From Hyphomicrobiales bacterium (lineage in GTDB: Bacteria; Pseudomonadota; Alphaproteobacteria; Rhizobiales; Aestuariivirgaceae), in NCBI GenBank assembly GCA_016185245.1, contig JACPNZ010000031.1:62001-126000 (forward strand): a DNA stretch of 64,000 bases, written 5' to 3'. Positions 20,929 through 30,218 of this stretch are shown in pieces. Made by a program: the position numbers and the translations under genes. Positions within the stretch are counted from its first letter, which is position 1, and each line of letters opens with the position of its first letter. The notes beneath the pieces were generated by a model. It saw nothing but the letters and a program-made list of their open reading frames with translations, searched no databases and was not told the DNA's origin.

Positions 20929-23900
20929 TCAGCCGCTCTTGTCGGAATTGCGGCTGGTCGGCATCGGCGTGCCGGGTCCGCCATATTCGAAGAACCGCCG
21001 TAGAATGCCGGGGGCGATCGCCGACACCGGGTTCACCTGGAAGCGCGGGCGCTCGATACTGCCGCCAAGCGCGAAGGTGAGGCCGATCACCCCCTGACCC
21101 CGGCCGCCGGCCAGGATATCGCCGACCAGCGGAATACCGCTCAGCGCCGAATTGAGGGCATAGGCCGGAATGACCGTGCCGGTGATGTCGATGGCGCCAT
21201 CCGACTTGCGGATCAAACCGCCGGCGGTGGCGCCGAGATCGCTGCCGCGAATGAGCGACTCGCCGATGCGCACGAAACGGCTGTCGGCGGTGAACGGCAG
21301 CGTCAGCTTGGCAAAGGCCGTGCCGTTGCTTCGCGGCCCCGTCTGCATCGGCTTGCCCTTGGTGTCGAGCTGGGCCAGCGCCGCCTCGTTGCGGACCTCG
21401 AAGTTTCGCAACACCAGCTGGCCGTTCTGCACCGAGGAATTGGCATCGTCGGCGAGCAAGGCATAGAACTCGATCTGGCCGCCGGCCACCTTGGAATAGA
21501 GATTGGCGGCGCGCAGGGCGGCTCCGCCGTCGCGCCCGGTGACGCGCAATTCGCGCCCGCCGGCGACCGGCGTGACGCGCAGCACCACCGGCTGACCCGA
21601 CAGGAAGTTTCCGGAAACTTCCGCCGCCTGCACCCGGCCGTTGCGGGTGCGGATATCGCCGGAAACGCCGGTGACGATCTCGCCACGCTGCGCGTAGATG
21701 CGGTCGATATTGGCATTGATCGACAACGTCGAGCCGTCAGCCGAACTGTCGCCCCGCAACCCGGGCGCCGGCTCGAACATCGACTTGATCAACGGCCTGG
21801 CATCGAAACTGTCGCCGGTCATGGCGAGCGATGTGCCGTTGTCGCCGGACTTGATGGCCAGGGCGAAGCGGTTCTCGTCGCTCAATTGCACTTCGCCGAA
21901 TTTCGCCTCGGCAATTCCGCCAGCCGCGGTAAGACCGATACCGCCTTTGATGCTGATGTCGGGCCCGGCAATGACCAGATTGTCGATGCGGCGGCCCTTC
22001 GGCCCCTTGCTGCGATAGACGAAACTGGCACTGGTCTTGGGCGTGGCGGGCCGCGACCAGCCAATGGCGTCGATCTTCATGGCCACTTTCGCCAGGTTGG
22101 CATCGACCGTGACGGTTCCGCTCGGATCGGCAAGATCGTCGATCGTCGCCGTCACCGCAATGGGTCCGGCGAGGTAGCCACTGAGATCGGCGCCGATCGC
22201 CTTGCGATCGTCGTCGGCGAGCACCGTCTCGATCACTGCCGATTGACGGCCGGCAGTACCGGGTTCCTTGTGCCAGGCAATCTTTCCGTCAACGCCGTTA
22301 ATCCTGGCGGGACCGGTGGCATCGATGGCGCCCTTGGCGATGCTGATGTCGAACTGGCCATTGCTGATATCGACCTTGGGCAGAGCGCCCTTGAGGCTGG
22401 CATCGGTGAGTTTGGCTTCGCCGGTGACGATCACCTGGTCGGGGGGAGCGTCCTTGATCAGAGGCAGCTTGATGGCGACCGAGACGCGGGCATTGCCGCC
22501 AAGCTTGCTGCCGTCGATCCCCGAACCGCTGGCCACGGCAAGATCGGGCAGGCCGAGATATTCGATCATGACGGAGGCGGCGGCGGCGGCGTTCACCGTG
22601 ATGGTGGCCGGTGGCGCGTTGGTCAGAATGTCATTGGCGACGAGCTGCCCGGATTCGAGTCGCAGTGGCCTGCCGGAGGGAAGCTGGACATCGGCGCCAT
22701 CGACCGTAACGGTGAAGGTATTGCCGACAAGTTCCGCCGTTCCCGAGGCGCTTTGCATTGCCGGGAGGTCGCGGTAGTAGCCGCTGGTCACGTCGGCCAG
22801 TTGAAACTTGAGACGAACCGCCGTGTCGGCGAGGCGGCGGTTGCGGGTGGCTTCGGCCATGGCGTTGACCGGCAGATTGATCTGGAACTCGCCGGCGGAG
22901 ATGCGGCCAGCGCGGATGTTGGCGTTCACCCAGTTGCGGGCGTCGGGCGCCAGCACCGGTGGCCACAGCTTCTTCAGCACCGCCGCCGACAGGTCGCGGA
23001 TGCGTCCCGAGATCAACAGCCCGGCGGACCGATCTCCGCCGGTGACAACCCCCCGTAGCCTGATGCCGGTCTCGCCCGACATGATGAGCAGATCGTCGAT
23101 GTCGAGACGTGCCGAATTGATCGCCGCCAGGCCGGAGAAATCGATGCGATCGACCGCCACCGGCGAAGTTATCGTGCCCTGGGCGTCGATCGCCACATTG
23201 TTGGCCTTGAGGTCGATCTTCAGCGCCGACAGACGGCCATCGGCGGTACGCACCGGCCGCACCGTGCCGGTGATCTCGGCGCGGGAACTCCCGGCCAGCA
23301 GAATGGAATCGGTGATCAGCACACCGCCGGTCGCCGGATCGTAGTCGGCCCTGAGCGAACCCTCATCGACGATGATGGGCTCTGCCAGATAGTCGGGCAG
23401 GTCCACTTCCCCGGCGGCGGCCGAAAATTCCGCCGAAGCGCTGGTGAGCGTGCCCTGGTCGGTCACTTCGGCCACCGCCTTGCCCGACAGGGGAACCTTG
23501 ACCCGGGCGAACTGCGACAGGGCGAAGATCTCGTCCGAGACGTTGGCCGGCACCAGATCGTTGATCCGCGCCGTGATTGCGAAGGACTTGGTGTCGCGGC
23601 GATAGGTGGCCGAGGCTTCGGCACGCCAGCTTCCACCCTCGCGGCCATTGGCGATCGTGGCATCGCTCATCACGACGAAGCCGTAGGGCATGCGCTTGAA
23701 CACCAGTTCCGATTTGGGCGAATACCAGATGGCATCATTGGCCTCATCGTAGAGCTGGATCGAGGCGTCGGTGACCCGGATGTTCTCGATCGTCCCGGCA
23801 AGGGCGGTGTGGTCGGCACCGTCGCCGGCCAGAATGGCGATCAATTCGCCGCCGGTTACCCCCTCGATGCCGGCAAAGGTCGGGGTCTGCTGGTCGCTCT

Positions 23901-24384
23901 TGCCGGCGGTTTCCGCAGTTCCCAGCGGTTCGCCGGTCGGCGCAGCCTGACTGGCATCGCCAGAGGTTGCGCCGAAACCCAGTTCGATGCCACCGGCCAA
24001 GGTGCGCTTGACAAAGAGATGGGGGCCGATCAGGTCAAGCGACTTGGCCACCACGCTGCCGGTCAGCAAGGGCCACTCCTCGATGCCGATGGCGGCGCGC
24101 GGCGCCCGGGCGATCATATTGCCGTGGGCGTTGCGAACGGTGATGCCGCTCAGCCGGAAATGCGGGATGCCGCTGCCGGGGGCGCGCTCGATCAAGGCGC
24201 CGTCGATATCCACCGTGAGGCCGCCGAGATTGCGGTTGATCACGGACTTAATGGTGCCCGACATGAAATTGAGCGACACCGGGCCTTGCGACAGGCGCAC
24301 ATAGAAGGCCGCAATCACGATCAATACGGCAGCCAGCACCGTCATCGTGCCAAAGGCGGTTATCCTGATGAGCTTACGCCGCAC
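20929..24384 (-). CDS. Large AsmA-like/DUF3971 envelope protein, GTG start
   Basis: 1151 residues: a short cytosolic N-terminus, one membrane anchor (about residues 9-29, TAFGTMTVLAAVLIVIAAFY) and a very long beta-rich periplasmic body ending in the AsmA_2-type segment DITGTVIPAYALNSALSGIP ... GVIGLTFALGGSIERPRFQV. This architecture is that of the AsmA/TamB/YhdP group, thought to bridge the periplasm for lipid transport; that function is by family analogy. The GTG start follows AGGAAG. It ends 4 bp after the convergent tyrS. Confidence 0.86.
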   Translation of the reverse strand: MRRKLIRITAFGTMTVLAAVLIVIAAFYVRLSQGPVSLNFMSGTIKSVINRNLGGLTVDIDGALIERAPGSGIPHFRLSGITVRNAHGNMIARAPRAAIGIEEWPLLTGSVVAKSLDLIGPHLFVKRTLAGGIELGFGATSGDASQAAPTGEPLGTAETAGKSDQQTPTFAGIEGVTGGELIAILAGDGADHTALAGTIENIRVTDASIQLYDEANDAIWYSPKSELVFKRMPYGFVVMSDATIANGREGGSWRAEASATYRRDTKSFAITARINDLVPANVSDEIFALSQFARVKVPLSGKAVAEVTDQGTLTSASAEFSAAAGEVDLPDYLAEPIIVDEGSLRADYDPATGGVLITDSILLAGSSRAEITGTVRPVRTADGRLSALKIDLKANNVAIDAQGTITSPVAVDRIDFSGLAAINSARLDIDDLLIMSGETGIRLRGVVTGGDRSAGLLISGRIRDLSAAVLKKLWPPVLAPDARNWVNANIRAGRISAGEFQINLPVNAMAEATRNRRLADTAVRLKFQLADVTSGYYRDLPAMQSASGTAELVGNTFTVTVDGADVQLPSGRPLRLESGQLVANDILTNAPPATITVNAAAAASVMIEYLGLPDLAVASGSGIDGSKLGGNARVSVAIKLPLIKDAPPDQVIVTGEAKLTDASLKGALPKVDISNGQFDISIAKGAIDATGPARINGVDGKIAWHKEPGTAGRQSAVIETVLADDDRKAIGADLSGYLAGPIAVTATIDDLADPSGTVTVDANLAKVAMKIDAIGWSRPATPKTSASFVYRSKGPKGRRIDNLVIAGPDISIKGGIGLTAAGGIAEAKFGEVQLSDENRFALAIKSGDNGTSLAMTGDSFDARPLIKSMFEPAPGLRGDSSADGSTLSINANIDRIYAQRGEIVTGVSGDIRTRNGRVQAAEVSGNFLSGQPVVLRVTPVAGGRELRVTGRDGGAALRAANLYSKVAGGQIEFYALLADDANSSVQNGQLVLRNFEVRNEAALAQLDTKGKPMQTGPRSNGTAFAKLTLPFTADSRFVRIGESLIRGSDLGATAGGLIRKSDGAIDITGTVIPAYALNSALSGIPLVGDILAGGRGQGVIGLTFALGGSIERPRFQVNPVSAIAPGILRRFFEYGGPGTPMPTSRNSDKSG

Positions 24385-24727
24385 GCAATCTACTTCCTGC
24401 CCCCGATCCCCTCGTTTCTGGCCCGCAGCCGCTGCCGGGCACAAGCGCAATTATCGTCGCCCCCGCCGGGGGCGACGCCGACTTGGCTTCTTTGGCCATC
24501 AAAGAAGGGCCAAAGCGTGGCCAAAGGCCCTGCAGCCGTCCCGGCCGACCGATGCTAAACGCCTCTACGTCAGTTGCAAGACCGGTCTTTGTGGGCATTC
24601 GGCAATAGGCAATGACAGGAGCAACGCCCCGACGTATCCTCGATCCCGGAGTGATTCTTGACGCGGCCGGGGACAGGGTTGCGCCGGGTTACCGCCACCA
24701 GTCCTTTCAACTGCAGTTCGGGCCGCC
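24385..24727. other. Hairpin-rich intergenic region between the AsmA-like gene and bactofilin
   Basis: 343 bp without a coding frame I can support. It holds a 10-bp perfect stem with triloop (arms 24455-24464 and 24468-24477, CGTCGCCCCC/GGGGGCGACG) and an 8-bp stem CTTCTTTG/CAAAGAAG (24487-24494, 24500-24507). It also has outward arms TTTGGCC/GGCCAAA and a repeated GGCCAAAG (24508-24515, 24519-24526). Promoters for both divergent genes must lie here; I could not fix them. Confidence 0.6.
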
Positions 24728-25240
24728 ATGCTGTTCAGACGCTCCAGACGCGCTGCCAACGACGACGGGGAAGCCGTCGTATCCCAGACCACGGTGATCG
24801 GCCGCGACAGCCATCTCGAGGGCATTATTTCAGCCGCCGGAACCCTCCGGATCGAGGGCACGGTGCGCGGCACCGTCACCGCCAAGGTCTGCGTGATCGA
24901 TGAGGACGGCCTGGTCGAAGGCGAAGTCAGTGCCGACGAGATCGTGGTGCGCGGCCGGGTGGTCGGGCCGCTGCGGGCCTATCATGTGCATTTGCAGAAC
25001 GGCGCCCAGGTTGACGGCGATGTAATGAACGAGACGATCGCCATCGACAGTGGTGCCGCCCTCAACGGTGCGGTCCGGCAGAGCGACGATCCCCTCGGCG
25101 CCGGCTCGCCCGCCTCCGGCGCTCGCGAGACCGCCGAAGCACCGGACCGGCAGGGTGAACCGGCCTATCTGCGCTCGCCCTTATGGAATGGTGCCGACGA
25201 CGACGGCCGTCGGCCGCTCCGGGCCTTGCGCCTGCGCTGA
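24728..25240 (+). CDS. Bactofilin family cytoskeletal protein
   Basis: 170 residues. The centre (about 25-125) is the bactofilin beta-helix: TTVIGRDSHLEGIISAAGTL, RIEGTVRGTV, LVEGEVSADEIVVRGRVVGP and NGAQVDGDVMNETIAIDSGA, with the regular Gly/Asx turns every six or so residues. The N- and C-terminal tails are basic or disordered. Bactofilins polymerise without nucleotide and scaffold cell-wall enzymes. There is no M23 peptidase neighbour here, unlike many bactofilin loci. Confidence 0.9.
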   Translation: MLFRRSRRAANDDGEAVVSQTTVIGRDSHLEGIISAAGTLRIEGTVRGTVTAKVCVIDEDGLVEGEVSADEIVVRGRVVGPLRAYHVHLQNGAQVDGDVMNETIAIDSGAALNGAVRQSDDPLGAGSPASGARETAEAPDRQGEPAYLRSPLWNGADDDGRRPLRALRLR

Positions 25241-25254
25241 GCCGAAGGGTTCTC

Positions 25255-26196
25255 CTACACCTTGGTGTCGGGCGGCACGGTACCGGCAGCCTTCGCCACT
25301 TCGGCGGCGAAGTCGCCGTCCTTCTTCTCGATGCCTTCGCCAAGCTGCATGCGGACATAGCCCATGAGTTTGATCGCGGCGCCGGCCTTGGCCGAGGCCT
25401 CGGCGAGCGCCTGGGTCACGGTCTTGGCGCCGTCATGGACATAGGCCTGCTCGAGGAGGCAATTTTCCTTGGCATAGGTCTTGAGACCGGAGGCCACGAT
25501 CTTTTCCAGGACATGGGCGGGTTTGCCGGCGTTCTTCTCCTCGAGAATGGCTTTCTCGCGGGCGAGCGTCTCGGGCGGCACGGCGGAAAGTTCCATGGCC
25601 ACCGGGTTGGCGGCGGCGACATGCATGGCCAGCATGCGGCCAAACTGGGCGAGTTCTTCGGCTTTGCCGGTCGAGTCCAGCGCCACCAGCACGCCGATCT
25701 TGCCCATGCCGGGGGCCGCCTGGTTGTGCACATAGGAGCCGATGGCGCCCTGCTTCACCGAGAGCGCCGCGGTACGGCGCACCGTCATGTTCTCGCCGAT
25801 GCTCGCCACCATCTCGGCCACATATTCGGCGACCGCATGGTGCGAGCCCGGGAACTTCATGGTCTTGAGCTTCTCGAGATCGCCGCCGGCGGCCAGCGCC
25901 AGCCTGGAGATCTCCGCCACCATCGCCTGGAACTTGTCGTTGCGGGCGACGAAATCGGTTTCGGAATTGACCTCGACCACGGCTCCGGTAGTAACGGCAA
26001 CGGCCACGCCAACCAGGCCCTCGGCGGCAATGCGGGTCGATTTCTTGGCGGCCTTGGCCAGGCCCTTGGCCCTGAGCCAGTCGACGGCGGCGTCCATATC
26101 GCCCTTGGTGGCGGCGAGTGCCGCCTTGCAGTCCATCATTCCAACGCCGGTCTTCTCGCGTAGGTCCTTGACCATGCCAGCTGTAATATCAGCCAT
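25255..26196 (-). CDS. tsf: Elongation factor Ts
   Basis: 313-residue nucleotide exchange factor for EF-Tu. The N-terminal UBA-like domain MADITAGMVKDLREKTGVGMMDCKAALAA and the TDFVARN motif are diagnostic. It lies 60 bp downstream of rpsB in the usual rpsB-tsf pair. The next gene is a convergent bactofilin, so pyrH and frr, which often follow, are not here. Confidence 0.97.
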   Translation of the reverse strand: MADITAGMVKDLREKTGVGMMDCKAALAATKGDMDAAVDWLRAKGLAKAAKKSTRIAAEGLVGVAVAVTTGAVVEVNSETDFVARNDKFQAMVAEISRLALAAGGDLEKLKTMKFPGSHHAVAEYVAEMVASIGENMTVRRTAALSVKQGAIGSYVHNQAAPGMGKIGVLVALDSTGKAEELAQFGRMLAMHVAAANPVAMELSAVPPETLAREKAILEEKNAGKPAHVLEKIVASGLKTYAKENCLLEQAYVHDGAKTVTQALAEASAKAGAAIKLMGYVRMQLGEGIEKKDGDFAAEVAKAAGTVPPDTKV

Positions 26197-26256
26197 GTTC
26201 TTTGCCTTTCTTGAGGGGGTGGCGGAGCCGCCCGGATGGCGGTTCGGCCCAATACG

Positions 26257-27009
26257 TCAGGCCGGGACTTCCTCGACGACCGGATTTTCCGCCGCGCCGA
26301 CGTCGTGTCCGGCACCGGTCTGGGCCATCGAAATGCCCTCGATGCAGGCCCGGCTGATCAGCTCGCAGTAGAGTGCCACGGCGCGCCCGGCATCGTCGTT
26401 GCCGGGGATCGGATAGGTGACGCCGGTGGGATCGCTGTTGGTGTCGATGATGGCAATGACCGGAATGCCGAGACGGTTGGCCTCCTTGATCGCAAGGGCT
26501 TCCTTGTTGGTGTCGATGACGAATAACAGGTCGGGCGTGCCGCCCATGTCCTTGATGCCGCCCAAGGCCTTCTCGAGCTTGGCTTTCTCGCGCGTCAGAT
26601 TGAGGAGCTCGCGCTTGGTCAGGCCAACACCTTCCTTCGCCAGGGTCTCGTCGATCGTGCGCAGCGACTTGATCGAGTTGGAGATGGTCTTCCAGTTGGT
26701 CAGCATGCCGCCGAGCCAGCGGGCGTTGACATAATACTGGGCCGAACGCCTGGCGGCTTCGCTGATCTGCTCGGCGGCGGCCCGTTTGGTGCCGACGAAC
26801 AGCACGCGCCCGCCCTTGGCCACCGTCTCGGTGACGGCAACCAGCGCCTGGTGCAGCATCGGCACCGTCTGGGCCAGGTCGATGATGTGGATGCCATTGC
26901 GGCTGCCGTAGATGAAGGATTTCATCTTCGGGTTCCAGCGATGGGTCTGATGTCCGAAATGCACGCCCGCTTCCAAGAGCTGGCGCATGGTGAATTCTGG
27001 CACGGCCAT
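26257..27009 (-). CDS. rpsB: 30S ribosomal protein S2
   Basis: 250 residues. It has the S2 signature [33 protein letters not shown], and the second signature [20 protein letters not shown]. The start at MAVPEF is preceded by GGAGAAGGA. It is driven by a strong promoter at 27149-27177 through a 133-nt leader that folds into a long hairpin. Confidence 0.97.
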   Translation of the reverse strand: MAVPEFTMRQLLEAGVHFGHQTHRWNPKMKSFIYGSRNGIHIIDLAQTVPMLHQALVAVTETVAKGGRVLFVGTKRAAAEQISEAARRSAQYYVNARWLGGMLTNWKTISNSIKSLRTIDETLAKEGVGLTKRELLNLTREKAKLEKALGGIKDMGGTPDLLFVIDTNKEALAIKEANRLGIPVIAIIDTNSDPTGVTYPIPGNDDAGRAVALYCELISRACIEGISMAQTGAGHDVGAAENPVVEEVPA

Positions 27010-27142
27010 GTGCGTCGTTCCTTCTCCGGTTGATCCGCCGCGGGATGCTTGTGACCGGACGATCCGGCACCGGAAGGACCAGGCGCTATGGAGAGGGCAA
27101 GCCCTCGTGCGCCAGGTCCGACACCCGCGTGTGAGTTGACGG
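27010..27142 (-). promoter_or_regulatory. Structured 5' leader of rpsB
   Basis: Between the predicted transcription start and rpsB, the RNA can form an 11-bp stem with one mismatch (arms 27109-27119 and 27076-27086, GGACCTGGCGC with GCGCCTGGTCC). Inside it, GAGGG-CUUG-CCCTC is a stable CUUG tetraloop hairpin (27093-27106). Leaders in front of rpsB bind S2 in other bacteria to repress translation, so autoregulation is plausible but inferred. Confidence 0.5.
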
Positions 27143-27148
27143 CGCGGT

Positions 27149-27177
27149 CTATAGCGGCGGCGCGCCGCGAATGCAAG
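27149..27177 (-). promoter_or_regulatory. rpsB-tsf promoter
   Basis: On the minus strand CTTGCA (27172-27177), 17 bp, then CTATAG (27149-27154). This matches the alphaproteobacterial housekeeping consensus CTTGAC-N17-CTATAT closely and is placed correctly for the ribosomal operon. Confidence 0.7.
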
Positions 27178-27218
27178 GGCGCGCCGGAGCTGTCGTGAAA
27201 TTCGGCGTGAAGCGGCCA

Positions 27219-27506
27219 CTACTTCTGCAGGTTGTGAACCTCGAAGGCGGTTTCCTGCGGTGGCGCGGTAAACCCGCCCTTGATGCCCTTTTTCATCTGG
27301 GGCATCAGGATATCGTCGCGAAACCTCTCCCAACTTTCCTTGGACTCGTGCACCGCGACAATCGTCCAGCCGCCGGCCGACGGGCCGGCAACATGGAAGA
27401 CCTGGCCCTTTGGCAAGGTCTTTCTGCTAGGATGTACGGCGGCGATCGACGCTTCATACTGGTCCTTGGTGCCGCCGGGAAAGAAATGCATGATCCCGTA
27501 TGCCAT
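27219..27506 (-). CDS. Small dimeric alpha-beta barrel-like hypothetical protein
   Basis: 95 residues starting [20 protein letters not shown] with a GGAG ribosome site at proper spacing. The pattern (beta strand, [17 protein letters not shown] helix, [25 protein letters not shown]) resembles antibiotic-biosynthesis-monooxygenase-like ferredoxin folds, where the W-E-x-F helix is common. No catalytic residue can be assigned. Stands alone between rpsB and the O-methyltransferase. Confidence 0.72.
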   Translation of the reverse strand: MAYGIMHFFPGGTKDQYEASIAAVHPSRKTLPKGQVFHVAGPSAGGWTIVAVHESKESWERFRDDILMPQMKKGIKGGFTAPPQETAFEVHNLQK

Positions 27507-27664
27507 TTTCGTGTTTCTCCGAGGTTGACTACGGCGCGTCGCGCGGTTCCGGACGGTGTCACGCCAATGATCGGCAGCGGATGGGGAGTCCGCCTGCCGG
27601 TGTCGAGCATCCCATGGGCGGGCATTGCGCACAAGCGGTAACCGCTGCGCCATTTGGGTTGAGA

Positions 27665-28324
27665 CTAACGCTTGCGCGCCATCGTCAGGCCGTCGCAGAT
27701 CGGCACTAGGCAATGCTCGACCCGGGCATCGCCGGCGATCTTGTCGTTGAGTGCCCGGATCGCCAGCGTATCGGTATCGGCGATGGCAGGGTTCGCCACT
27801 TCGCCGCCCCACAGGGTATTGTCGATCAGCACCAACCCGCCGGGACGCAGGAGCTTGAGCGCTCCCTCGTAATAGGCGTCGTAGGAGGACTTGTCGGCGT
27901 CGATGAAGGCAAGATCGAAGCTGGCCGCCCGGCTCTCCCGCAACAGCCTCGCGATCACCGCGGCGCCGCCATCGAGGTGGAGTTCGATGCGCTCGGCGAC
28001 GCCGGCCTTGCGCCAATAGCGGCGGCCGATGGCGGTCCACTCCTCGCTCACATCGGCGCAAACGATGCGCGCTTGCCCGGCAAGCGCCATGGCAAGGGCC
28101 GAATAGCCGGTAAAGGTGCCGATTTCGACAATGGATCTCGCACCCATGAGCTTGACCAGCAGTGCCATGAAGGCGCCCTGCTCCGGTCCGATCTGCATCT
28201 GAGCGGTGCCGCCGAGCTTGGCGGTTTCAGCCCTGAGCTCCGCCAGGACCGGCGGCTCGCGATAGGCACGAGTCCGGTAATAGTCTTCGAGACGCCCGGT
28301 GATGCCGATGGTCTTGCCCGTCAT
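27665..28324 (-). CDS. Class I SAM-dependent O-methyltransferase (catechol/CCoAOMT-like)
   Basis: 219 residues of the O-methyltransferase family 3: SAM motif ARSIVEIGTFTGYSALAMALAG, the acidic IVCADVSEEW, the metal-site-like FIDADKSSYDAYYEGALKLL with RPGGLVLIDNTLW, and the NDKI segment. Probably methylates a catechol- or caffeoyl-like hydroxyl; the substrate is unknown. The start at MTGKTIGITG avoids the tRNA that lies upstream. Confidence 0.9.
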   Translation of the reverse strand: MTGKTIGITGRLEDYYRTRAYREPPVLAELRAETAKLGGTAQMQIGPEQGAFMALLVKLMGARSIVEIGTFTGYSALAMALAGQARIVCADVSEEWTAIGRRYWRKAGVAERIELHLDGGAAVIARLLRESRAASFDLAFIDADKSSYDAYYEGALKLLRPGGLVLIDNTLWGGEVANPAIADTDTLAIRALNDKIAGDARVEHCLVPICDGLTMARKR

Positions 28325-28408
28325 GGATGCTCCGCTGTTGTAAGATCGAGGCGCACGAAAATGTGAGCCTTCCGTAGGTTTCTCAATCGGTCGGCCGCTC
28401 GCCAGGAC

Positions 28409-28494
28409 TGGTGCGGGCGGAGGGACTCGAACCCCCACGGGATTTCTCCCAACGGATTTTAAGTCCGTTGCGTCTACCGTTCCGCCACGCCCGC
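28409..28494 (-). tRNA. tRNA-Leu (anticodon UAA)
   Basis: Minus-strand cloverleaf with acceptor GCGGGCG/CGCCCGC, anticodon stem-loop ending ACTTAAAAT (anticodon TAA), the long variable arm of class II tRNA and T-arm GGTTCGAGTCC. The 3' CCA is encoded (28409-28411). Confidence 0.95.
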
Positions 28495-28624
28495 GGCGTC
28501 TCACCACTACACGGGAGAACCGCGGCTCGCCACAGTTTCACACGGTTAATGCCGGCTGAATGCCCCGCTCCGGCGCTGACCGCCCATGGGATCTGTCGCA
28601 AGCTTCCGCTAACCATGGGAAGCC

Positions 28625-28709
28625 TGGTGCGGCCAAGAGGACTCGAACCTCCACGGTGTTACCCGCTAGCACCTCAAGCTAGTGCGTCTACCAATTCCGC
28701 CATGGCCGC
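28625..28709 (-). tRNA. tRNA-Leu (anticodon GAG)
   Basis: Minus-strand cloverleaf with acceptor GCGGCCA/TGGCCGC, anticodon loop CTTGAGGT (anticodon GAG), a long variable arm and T-arm GGTTCGAGTCC; CCA is encoded at 28625-28627. It lies 130 bp upstream of the other tRNA-Leu on the same strand. Confidence 0.95.
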
Positions 28710-28913
28710 ATGCCAGATTGCGAAAGTGCGGCGTGAATATCAGGCACTTGGCCAATAATCAACCCCAAAGCACCGCCCCCTTGGGCCTTCGCATGGTTAC
28801 TGGTTCCTCACCCGATTCCAGCACCATTTCATCAACTTAAACCATGCCTCTGAACCTCATCTCAAAGCCTCTTAGCTAGTGTGACCGAAACAAGAAAACG
28901 GATGGGGCGTTAG

Positions 28914-29570
28914 ATGAAGTTCAAGATCGCTGTGGGGGCGGCACTTCTGGGGCTCTTGGTCGGAACGGGCACGGCATTCGCCGTCGGCTCGCCTGATAAA
29001 GGCCCGGGAAGCAAGCCGCAGAAGGAGACCGAGACCGAATTTGGCCGGACCCTGCCGCCTATCGGCTACGTGCAGTTCTGCGCACGCTTGCCCGATGACA
29101 ACGACTGCAAGCCTGCCTCCGCCCGCAAGGCCGAGGCGCTGACCATGTCGCCAGAGCGCTGGAACCTGCTCTACCAGGTCAACACTTATGTGAACGGCAA
29201 GATCGCGCCGGTGAGCGACCAGGATCTCTACGGCCAACCCGAATACTGGGCCTACCCGACGGACGCCGGCGATTGCGAGGACTACGTGCTGCTGAAGCGG
29301 CGCTTTCTGGAAAGCCTCGGCTTTCCCGCCGCGGCAATGCTGGTCACTGTGGTTCTCGACGAGAACAAGCAAGGCCACGCGGTGCTGACGGTGACGACCA
29401 AGGACGGCGACTACATTCTCGACAACCGGCGCAACGACGTGCGGCGCTGGAGCGACACGGGCTACACCTACCTCAAGCGCCAGTCGGCGAGCGACCCGCG
29501 AATCTGGGTATCGCTGTCGAAGGACGCGCCGCAGTCCTCGGGCTTCGTGGCCGGCGGAACCGGAAAGTAG
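28914..29570 (+). CDS. Transglutaminase-like cysteine peptidase (BTLCP/DUF920 family)
   Basis: 218-residue exported protein with signal peptide MKFKIAVGAALLGLLVGTGT. The catalytic triad is visible: C121 in DAGDCEDYVLL, H155 in KQGHAVLTV and D170 in YILDNRR. BTLCPs include LapG, which cleaves surface adhesins, but without an adhesin or LapD partner nearby the substrate is unknown. A perfect terminator hairpin follows at 29634. Confidence 0.92.
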   Translation: MKFKIAVGAALLGLLVGTGTAFAVGSPDKGPGSKPQKETETEFGRTLPPIGYVQFCARLPDDNDCKPASARKAEALTMSPERWNLLYQVNTYVNGKIAPVSDQDLYGQPEYWAYPTDAGDCEDYVLLKRRFLESLGFPAAAMLVTVVLDENKQGHAVLTVTTKDGDYILDNRRNDVRRWSDTGYTYLKRQSASDPRIWVSLSKDAPQSSGFVAGGTGK

Positions 29571-29633
29571 ACGAAACGGACAACAGGACAGGCCCGGTCG
29601 GCGTCCCCCCATCCCCCACCAGACCGGGCTTCA

Positions 29634-29675
29634 GGAGCCGGCACTGTCCCACCCAGTGCCGGCTCCACCCTTTTG
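29634..29675 (+). terminator. Intrinsic terminator after the BTLCP gene
   Basis: GGAGCCGGCACTG (29634-29646), 7-nt loop, CAGTGCCGGCTCC (29654-29666): 13 perfect base pairs, then ACCCTTTTG. A weaker stem GCCCGGTC/GACCGGGC (29592-29599, 29622-29629) precedes it. Confidence 0.75.
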
Positions 29676-29684
29676 CGAGGCCGC

Positions 29685-30206
29685 TTAACTCAACCCCGCC
29701 ATATAGCGCCGCCAGTTGCGCACATAGGTCTCGGCCGATTTGGGAAGCCTGGCGATGGCCGCGGCGTCGAGCTCGCGCACGATCCTGCCGGGCATGCCCA
29801 TCACCAGCGAATTGTCGGGGATCACTTTGCCTTCGGCGATGAGCGCATTGGCGCCGATCAGGCAGTTCCTCCCGACGACCGCGCCGTTGAGGATGATGGC
29901 ACCCATGCCGATCAGCGAATTGTCGTCGATCATGCAGCCATGCAGCATGGCGCGATGGCCGATGGTGCAGTCCCGGCCGATGGTCAGGGGAAAGCCCATG
30001 TCGGTATGCAGCACACAGTGGTCCTGCACATTGCTGTTTTCGCCGACGACGATCGGCTCGTTGTCGCCGCGCAGCACCGCGCCGAACCAGACGCTGGCGT
30101 TGCGCTCCAGCCTGACCTTGCCGATGAGCCTCGCATCGGGGGCGATCCAGTAGGCTCCCTCCTCCGGCAGTTCTGGCGAAATGCCGTCGAGCGCATGGAG
30201 GGGCAT
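29685..30206 (-). CDS. Gamma carbonic anhydrase family protein (YrdA/PaaY-like)
   Basis: 173-residue left-handed beta-helix. The hexapeptide periodicity is clear ([22 protein letters not shown], then [18 protein letters not shown]). The three zinc histidines of the family fit NVQDHCVLH and IGHRAMLHG. Whether it hydrates CO2 or acts as an acyltransferase-like zinc enzyme is unclear. It is followed in the same direction by a small membrane protein gene whose start lies upstream, suggesting a two-gene unit. Confidence 0.9.
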   Translation of the reverse strand: MPLHALDGISPELPEEGAYWIAPDARLIGKVRLERNASVWFGAVLRGDNEPIVVGENSNVQDHCVLHTDMGFPLTIGRDCTIGHRAMLHGCMIDDNSLIGMGAIILNGAVVGRNCLIGANALIAEGKVIPDNSLVMGMPGRIVRELDAAAIARLPKSAETYVRNWRRYMAGLS

Positions 30207-30218
30207 GGGGTTAACCTC

